Source of the DNA: Halioglobus maricola
Lineage (GTDB): Bacteria > Pseudomonadota > Gammaproteobacteria > Pseudomonadales > Halieaceae
Direction: 5' to 3'
Length of the DNA: 64,000 bases
NCBI RefSeq assembly: GCF_009388985.1
Contig: NZ_CP036422.1
Location: 1,936,501-2,000,500 of the forward strand
In this document: positions 61,805 to 64,000 of the stretch, one piece after another
Layout: every line of letters starts with the position of its first letter
How positions within the stretch are numbered: position 1 is the first letter of the stretch
The notes under the pieces: generated by a model
Told to the model about the DNA's origin: nothing
Databases searched by the model: none
Seen by the model: the letters and a program-made list of their open reading frames with translations, nothing else
Translations under genes and position numbers: made by a program

Positions 61805-64000
61805 ATGAACACCCTTTTTCGATTCCTCTTTGTATACCTGCCCGCCGGCGTACTGGGCCTCGCCGGTGCGCTGGCCCTCGTCGTATGGCTGGGTAAGCTC
61901 GCCAGCTGGGAGGATATTGAGTACCTCGCGGACAAGTATGAGGAAGAGGGCATCGGCCCTGTGTTGTCGGTTATCAAGGTCGAACTTTTCGGGGTTGATG
62001 ACGCTCTTGTGGCTGACCCTGGCTACGGCCGTATTCCGGTCGCCGGAAAGGGACACACCCCCTGGGTATTGCGCGGCAACCTGGACGGGCGTGTGCGCAC
62101 TCTCAAGCTGGCTATGGCGCCGCAGCTGTGGGCGGCCTACGAACTGGAGAGCGCATCGCTGTACCAGGTGTGGGAGGGCGATGTGCTGTTCGAGGGGTCG
62201 GTGTATGACTACCGGCATGGCCCTCAGCCCACCAGTCGCGGCCAATGGTTTGTCCGCAACGATCAGCCTGTGCAGTGGTTTCTCACGGTCCGGGGTAAAG
62301 ACAAGCCCGCCGAGGTTGAATACCTCGGTCACGATTACACGCTCGGCAGCGACGAGGTCGTTATTCGCTACGTGTTGCGGGCAGGCAGAAAGCAGCTTGA
62401 GGTGCACGAACGTCCGCAGTTAGTCGAGCGTGACGGCCAGCGAATGCTGCAGCGAAGCTTCGACAAGTTTTCCGGTGATACGCAACTGCAGGCCGGTTTT
62501 AACACTGCCACAGGTGAGCGCCGCTTGATCGAGGAGAGCCTGATATACCCACTCGCGCAGAGCGCCGACATTCCCGAATACCTCAACCCTGATCGTGGCA
62601 GGGACGCAGAGGAGGGCGAATTGGCTGCGGGCGAGCAAGTTATCGCCAACAGTGATTGTCTGAGTTGCCACAACGAACAACACCGGGCAGTGGGGCCCGC
62701 GTGGGCGGAGGTGGCACAGCGCTACCGTGGCAAGCTGCAACGAGAGGTGATTGATTCGCTTGTCGCCAGTGTTCGCGACGGTGGGTCAGGTCAGTGGGGC
62801 AAGGTGCCCATGACACCACATCCTGGATTGAGCGAGCAGCAGTTGCAGGACGCGGTTACTTACATATTGAAGGTGGAGCCACCGGAGGAAAGCCTGGATG
62901 TCCCAACGGATCCAGCGGGTAAGCCTTATTCTGCGACCCGAGCTTACGATGTGCTACCAAGGCTGGCTGCGCATCACCCCGCTTTCGAACTCGACAATCT
63001 GGCACCGCCTGGATTTGAACCGAAGGTTGGTGGGCTGCGCTTTCGCGCTGATGGCAAATTGTTGGTGACCAGCTGGGATGCGGATGGCGCCGTTTTTCTG
63101 CTCGACCCTGGTGCACCGGAGGAGCAGCGGGTAAAACGGATTGCCGAGGGTTTGCATGAGCCACTGGGTATTGCCGTGCAAGGTGACAGGGTATTTGTGC
63201 TGCAAAAGCAGGAGCTAACTGAGCTGATAGATCTGGACGGCGACGAGATCGTCGATCGTTATCGAGCTCATAGCTACGACTGGCAAGCGAGCCCCAATTT
63301 CCACTCATTTGGCTTTGGCCTGCTGGAGCGCGATGAGCGTTTCTATTTCCTGACGTCTATTTGTATTCTGCCCGGCGGTGCGAGCTGCCCCGAGCAGTTA
63401 CTTGATCAAGGTAAATTACTTGAGGTGGATATGGGCGGAGAAGCCAGCGTATACGCCTCTGGCTTCCGCACGCCCAATGGCATCGCCTTCGGGCCGGATG
63501 ACGCAATCTATGTGAATGACAATCAGGGCGACTGGCTCCCTTCGAGCAAGCTACTGCGGGTTGAGCGCGGCGGTTTCTATGGATCGAGAGCTGTGCCTGA
63601 TGAAGGTGTGCAGAGTGCGGAAGAAGTGCCGCCGGTCGTCTGGTTGCCGCAGGATGAAGTAGGCAATTCACCGAGTGAGCCTATGGCGATTGAATCCGGC
63701 CCCTACGCCGGCCAGATGATACACGGTGATGTTTACAACGGCGGTATTAAACGGGTCTATATGGAGGAGGTTGAGGGGCGCAAACAAGGTGCCGTGTTCC
63801 ACTTCAGTGGCGGTTTCCTGGGTTCGGTGAATCGCCTGGTGACCGGCCCAGATGGGGCTATTTACGTTGGCGAAATCGGCAATCCTCCCAACTGGGGCGA
63901 GTATGGCAAGCTCTGGTATGGGCTGGAGCGGTTGCGCTATAAGGGGCAGCCGGCTTTCGAAATGCTGGCAGTGAAAGCGCAGCCTGACGGCTTCAGTATT
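61805..64000 (+). CDS. Membrane-anchored cytochrome c/beta-propeller protein (partial)
   Basis: The frame is open from ATG 61805 to the window edge: 732 codons, no stop. Residues about 4-30 form a membrane anchor. A strand-rich middle part follows, then a cytochrome c domain with haem site CLSCH at 285-289 and probable axial Met336 in KVPMTPHPG. The next part has repeats such as GGLRFRADGKLLVTSW, EPLGIAVQGDRVFVL, TPNGIAFGPDDAIYVND and NRLVTGPDGAIYVGE, blades of an NHL/sugar-dehydrogenase-like propeller. It probably oxidises a compound in the periplasm and passes electrons to the haem. It overlaps no other real gene. Confidence 0.87.
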   Translation, partial: MNTLFRFLFVYLPAGVLGLAGALALVVWLGKLASWEDIEYLADKYEEEGIGPVLSVIKVELFGVDDALVADPGYGRIPVAGKGHTPWVLRGNLDGRVRTLKLAMAPQLWAAYELESASLYQVWEGDVLFEGSVYDYRHGPQPTSRGQWFVRNDQPVQWFLTVRGKDKPAEVEYLGHDYTLGSDEVVIRYVLRAGRKQLEVHERPQLVERDGQRMLQRSFDKFSGDTQLQAGFNTATGERRLIEESLIYPLAQSADIPEYLNPDRGRDAEEGELAAGEQVIANSDCLSCHNEQHRAVGPAWAEVAQRYRGKLQREVIDSLVASVRDGGSGQWGKVPMTPHPGLSEQQLQDAVTYILKVEPPEESLDVPTDPAGKPYSATRAYDVLPRLAAHHPAFELDNLAPPGFEPKVGGLRFRADGKLLVTSWDADGAVFLLDPGAPEEQRVKRIAEGLHEPLGIAVQGDRVFVLQKQELTELIDLDGDEIVDRYRAHSYDWQASPNFHSFGFGLLERDERFYFLTSICILPGGASCPEQLLDQGKLLEVDMGGEASVYASGFRTPNGIAFGPDDAIYVNDNQGDWLPSSKLLRVERGGFYGSRAVPDEGVQSAEEVPPVVWLPQDEVGNSPSEPMAIESGPYAGQMIHGDVYNGGIKRVYMEEVEGRKQGAVFHFSGGFLGSVNRLVTGPDGAIYVGEIGNPPNWGEYGKLWYGLERLRYKGQPAFEMLAVKAQPDGFSI

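Noticed and set aside
61778..62423. Two ORFs of about 200 codons, one per strand, near 61.8-62.4 kb
   Set aside because: Both are shadows of the long cytochrome/propeller frame starting at 61805, which has recognisable domains.

Overview
The window looks like chromosome of a marine-type gammaproteobacterium with a large catabolic and lipid-handling repertoire. This rests on gene content: TonB-dependent receptors with the LEEVVVTAQKR-type plug start, a neuromedin-U-like outer-membrane barrel, many SDRs, acyl-CoA dehydrogenases, crotonases, an EthA-like flavoprotein monooxygenase and wax-ester-synthase remnants. A Halieaceae/Spongiibacteraceae-like source is an inference. No rRNA, tRNA, CRISPR array or transposase was seen. 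About 55 genes are called. The last one (61805 onward) has no stop inside the window.

Layout. 0-4.2 kb: small EthD-like and NTF2-like proteins, an M20 amidohydrolase, a membrane protein and an outer-membrane barrel. 4.2-11.4 kb: TetR regulator, TonB-dependent receptor, GH3 glycosidase and a Cys-type sulfatase, a plausible set for a sulfated glycoside. 11.5-15.3 kb: a crotonase, a paired acyl-CoA dehydrogenase and cytochrome b561. 15.6-33.5 kb: the most striking part, two complete carboxylic acid reductases (CAR, about 1180 residues each) in divergent transcription units. Each has an SDR directly upstream; one also carries an MFS transporter, the other an esterase. Next comes a minus-strand unit SDR - phosphopantetheinyl transferase - PptH-like metallophosphoesterase - thioesterase, divergent from TetR - GPH-type transporter - dienoyl-CoA isomerase. 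The window therefore encodes the CARs, the enzyme that should load their phosphopantetheine arm, and a candidate enzyme to remove it.

33.6-47.4 kb: hydrolase, SDRs, crotonase, zinc alcohol dehydrogenase, an APH-fold kinase and an ACAD11-like dehydrogenase, divergent from a GntR/FCD regulator with a clear palindrome between them. An EthA-like Baeyer-Villiger monooxygenase, an acyl-CoA synthetase and another SDR follow. Together they suggest ketone to ester/lactone to hydroxy acid to hydroxyacyl-CoA, with removal of a 4-hydroxyl by phosphorylation (LvaA/ACAD11 chemistry). Inside this region a truncated TonB receptor is joined directly, out of frame, to a truncated wax ester synthase, a deletion scar.

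47.5-64 kb: envelope proteins (membrane protein, two outer-membrane barrels, ThuA-like protein, a Tat-exported SDR lipoprotein, a secreted methyltransferase-like protein, a Rap1a-like protein), an M20 peptidase, LLM oxidoreductase, nitroreductase, PaaX-like regulator, fatty acid desaturase, patatin phospholipase, nitronate monooxygenase-like protein and a membrane-anchored cytochrome c/beta-propeller protein.
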